DNA of 64,000 nucleotides from Bartonella bovis 91-4. GTDB lineage: Bacteria; Pseudomonadota; Alphaproteobacteria; Rhizobiales; Rhizobiaceae. Shown here in pieces: positions 62,237 to 64,000 of this stretch. Position 1 is the first letter of the stretch. Each line of letters starts with the position of its first letter. Made by a program: the position numbers and the translations under genes. The notes below the pieces were generated by a model that ran no database searches, was not told the origin of the DNA, and saw only the letters and a program-made list of their open reading frames with translations. The DNA is taken from assembly GCF_000384965.1 (NCBI RefSeq), contig NZ_CM001844.1, positions 841,341 to 905,340 of the forward strand, read 5' to 3'.

Positions 62237-62512
62237 CATTCCTCCATCCGAGCTGATATACTTCAATAACACTTTTATAAGTGTTTTATATAACACAAAT
62301 AAATATTAAAACAAAAGTTATTTTAGAAAGTTTATTTTTACCCATTATAAGTTTATTATTAAAAAATAAAAATTACAAAACAGCTTATTAATATACTCAA
62401 TAACTCTTTTCTTATAAAATTTAATACTCTTCTATTATCACTTATTTTTACTTTTCATCATAGACCTGAAAGTGCTATAGAAAAAATATTACTTAAAGAA
62501 AAAGGACTTCTA

Positions 62513-63727
62513 ATGGAAAAGATCAAAGTAGAAAATCCCGTCGTTGAAATTGACGGCGATGAAATGACCCGTATTATTTGGAAGCATATAAAAGACAAAC
62601 TGATCCACCCTTATCTTGATATTAATCTCAAATATTATGATCTTTCCATCAAAAATCGAGATGAAACCAATGACCAAGTTACTGTTGATTCTGCCAATGC
62701 TATTAAACAATATGGGGTTGGTGTAAAATGTGCAACTATTACACCTGATGAATTACGCGTTAAAGAATTTAACTTAAAAAAAATGTGGAAGTCGCCAAAT
62801 GGCACAATCCGTAACATTTTAGGCGGAGTCATTTTCCGTGAACCCATTATCTGTAAAAATGTCCCACGCCTCGTTCCTAGTTGGACAAAACCTATTATCA
62901 TTGGGCGTCACGCTTTTGGTGACCAATATAAAGCAACTGATTTTAAATTCCCTGGTAAAGGGAAACTAAGCATCAAATTTATTGGTGATGACGGCCAAGT
63001 TATAGAACACGATGTTTTTGATGCCCCAAGTGCGGGGGTTGCTATGGCCATGTACAATATTGATGAATCAATCCGTGATTTTGCCCGCGCATCTTTCAAT
63101 TACGGCCTACAACGAAATGTTCCAGTCTATCTTTCGACAAAAAATACTATTTTAAAAGCTTATGATGGTCGTTTCAAAGACATTTTTCAAGAAATATTTA
63201 ATACAGAATTTAAAACTGAATTTGAGAGCCGTAAATTACATTATGAGCATCGCTTGATTGATGATATGGTCGCTTCAGCGCTCAAATGGTCAGGTGGATA
63301 TGTTTGGGCATGTAAAAACTATGATGGTGATGTTCAATCAGATATCGTTGCTCAAGGTTTTGGTTCCCTTGGCCTTATGACTTCTGTTCTCATGACACCA
63401 GACGGTAAAATCGTTGAAGCAGAAGCTGCGCATGGTACAGTAACACGTCATTACCGTCAGCATCAAAAAGGTGAAGAAACATCAACAAATTCTATCGCCT
63501 CTATTTTTGCGTGGACACGTGGGCTGATTCATCGTGCCAAACTTGATAACAATGAAAAGTTGAAAAACTTTGCCACTACGTTAGAAAAAGTTTGTATTCA
63601 CACTGTTGAAGAAGGTTTTATGACAAAAGATCTTGCACTTTTGATCGGACCAGAACAAAAATGGCTTTCTACAACAGGATTCCTCGATAAAATTGATACA
63701 AACCTGAAAAAAGAAATGACCAATTAA
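62513..63727 (+). CDS. icd: Isocitrate dehydrogenase (NADP+)
   Basis: A 404-residue homodimeric, eukaryote-like NADP-dependent isocitrate dehydrogenase. Recognisable features are [15 protein letters not shown] at the N terminus, the substrate segment [32 protein letters not shown] with metal-ligand aspartates, and [12 protein letters not shown], which bears NADP-binding residues. It oxidises isocitrate to 2-oxoglutarate in the citric acid cycle. AAAGGA precedes the ATG, and a strong terminator follows. Confidence 0.97.
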   Translation: MEKIKVENPVVEIDGDEMTRIIWKHIKDKLIHPYLDINLKYYDLSIKNRDETNDQVTVDSANAIKQYGVGVKCATITPDELRVKEFNLKKMWKSPNGTIRNILGGVIFREPIICKNVPRLVPSWTKPIIIGRHAFGDQYKATDFKFPGKGKLSIKFIGDDGQVIEHDVFDAPSAGVAMAMYNIDESIRDFARASFNYGLQRNVPVYLSTKNTILKAYDGRFKDIFQEIFNTEFKTEFESRKLHYEHRLIDDMVASALKWSGGYVWACKNYDGDVQSDIVAQGFGSLGLMTSVLMTPDGKIVEAEAAHGTVTRHYRQHQKGEETSTNSIASIFAWTRGLIHRAKLDNNEKLKNFATTLEKVCIHTVEEGFMTKDLALLIGPEQKWLSTTGFLDKIDTNLKKEMTN

Positions 63728-63735
63728 TATAATTG

Positions 63736-63773
63736 AAATCCCAAGTTCTGCAGAAGGAGAGCTTGGGATTTTT
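63736..63773 (+). terminator. Intrinsic terminator of icd
   Basis: AAATCCCAAG (63736-63745) and CTTGGGATTT (63762-63771) pair perfectly over ten bases with a 16-base loop, ending in a T-run. Confidence 0.8.
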
Positions 63774-63925
63774 AAACAAAACTAAATAACTATATTCTAA
63801 GAAAAACAGGTAATTCCTTTATCAATAGTAAAAATAGTGAAACAACAACTATTGTTTCATAAAGATAATTTGGCACCTTAGTATTAGTATACTCACATTT
63901 GCTAATGTTAATATTACAAAATAAA

Positions 63926-63948
63926 AAAAGATACCTTGAGTATCTTTT
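63926..63948. terminator. Possible bidirectional hairpin terminator
   Basis: AAAAGATAC (63926-63934) and GTATCTTTT (63940-63948) form a perfect nine-base stem with a five-base loop. The A-run before and T-run within suit termination in either direction, perhaps of a convergent gene beyond the window edge. Confidence 0.5.
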
Positions 63949-64000
63949 AGCTCTATTTATTCAAACAGCTTTTATTATAAAGCCCATAAAATAACAGCAG

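Noticed and set aside
61002..62512. Direct repeat of the tRNA-Glu 3' end as an attachment site
   Set aside because: I read the region for the GGTTCGATTCC/CCCCTTGGGC segment and found no copy.

Overview
The window is AT-rich, densely coded chromosomal DNA from an alphaproteobacterium of the order Rhizobiales, most likely Bartonella. Reasons: the gene content is rhizobial (CckA, HdaA, a DksA lacking most zinc cysteines, NDUFS4- and NDUFS6-like complex I accessory proteins, PurS/PurQ/PurL, hom-glpX). Base composition is strongly AT, intergenic regions are long and decayed, and degraded phage and gene fragments are present. The genus is inferred from overall character; no database search was possible.

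Layout. 1-1.2 kb: tRNA-Arg(TCT), an NDUFS4-like gene and tRNA-Pro(TGG), all on the minus strand. 1.6-5.3 kb: perM-hdaA on the minus strand, divergent from purM-purN. 5.7-9.5 kb: the cell-cycle hybrid kinase CckA, a FliO-like membrane protein and DksA. 9.5-10.7 kb: a long gap with no recognised gene. 10.7-20.6 kb: a flavin reductase, then a plus-strand run of rpe, purB, an RBBP9/YdeN hydrolase, a decayed duplicate of the NDUFS4-like locus, purC-purS-purQ, purL-bolA-grxD and a Bcr/CflA-type MFS transporter. 20.7-31.7 kb: parC, aspS, rnd (possibly leaderless), ppx, ppk, a zinc-finger (NDUFS6-like) protein and an FAD monooxygenase. 31.8-43.6 kb: dnaE divergent from recG, then glmS, glmU, a CcdA-like membrane protein, a secreted protein with three similar segments and an IscA/ErpA-type iron-sulfur protein. 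43.7-53.8 kb: dgt, argS, a large SPOR-domain protein, ilvE, glpX and hom.

The accessory part lies at 54.8-62.3 kb, immediately downstream of tRNA-Glu(TTC). It contains two decayed small reading frames that look like a phage lysis module. These are followed by an apparently intact 1659-residue single-chain restriction-modification enzyme of the Type ISP kind, with nuclease, SF2 helicase, N6-adenine methyltransferase and target-recognition regions in order. An unrecognised 212-residue protein follows. The core chromosome resumes with icd, which has a clear terminator.

Functionally the core genes cover most of de novo purine synthesis (purM, N, B, C, S, Q, L), polyphosphate metabolism, UDP-GlcNAc synthesis, DNA replication and repair (dnaE, recG, parC, hdaA), translation (aspS, argS, three tRNAs) and central metabolism (rpe, glpX, icd, ilvE, hom). 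I see no complete new system. The most distinctive items are the tRNA-Glu island with its Type ISP enzyme and the collinear decayed second copy of the NDUFS4-like locus.
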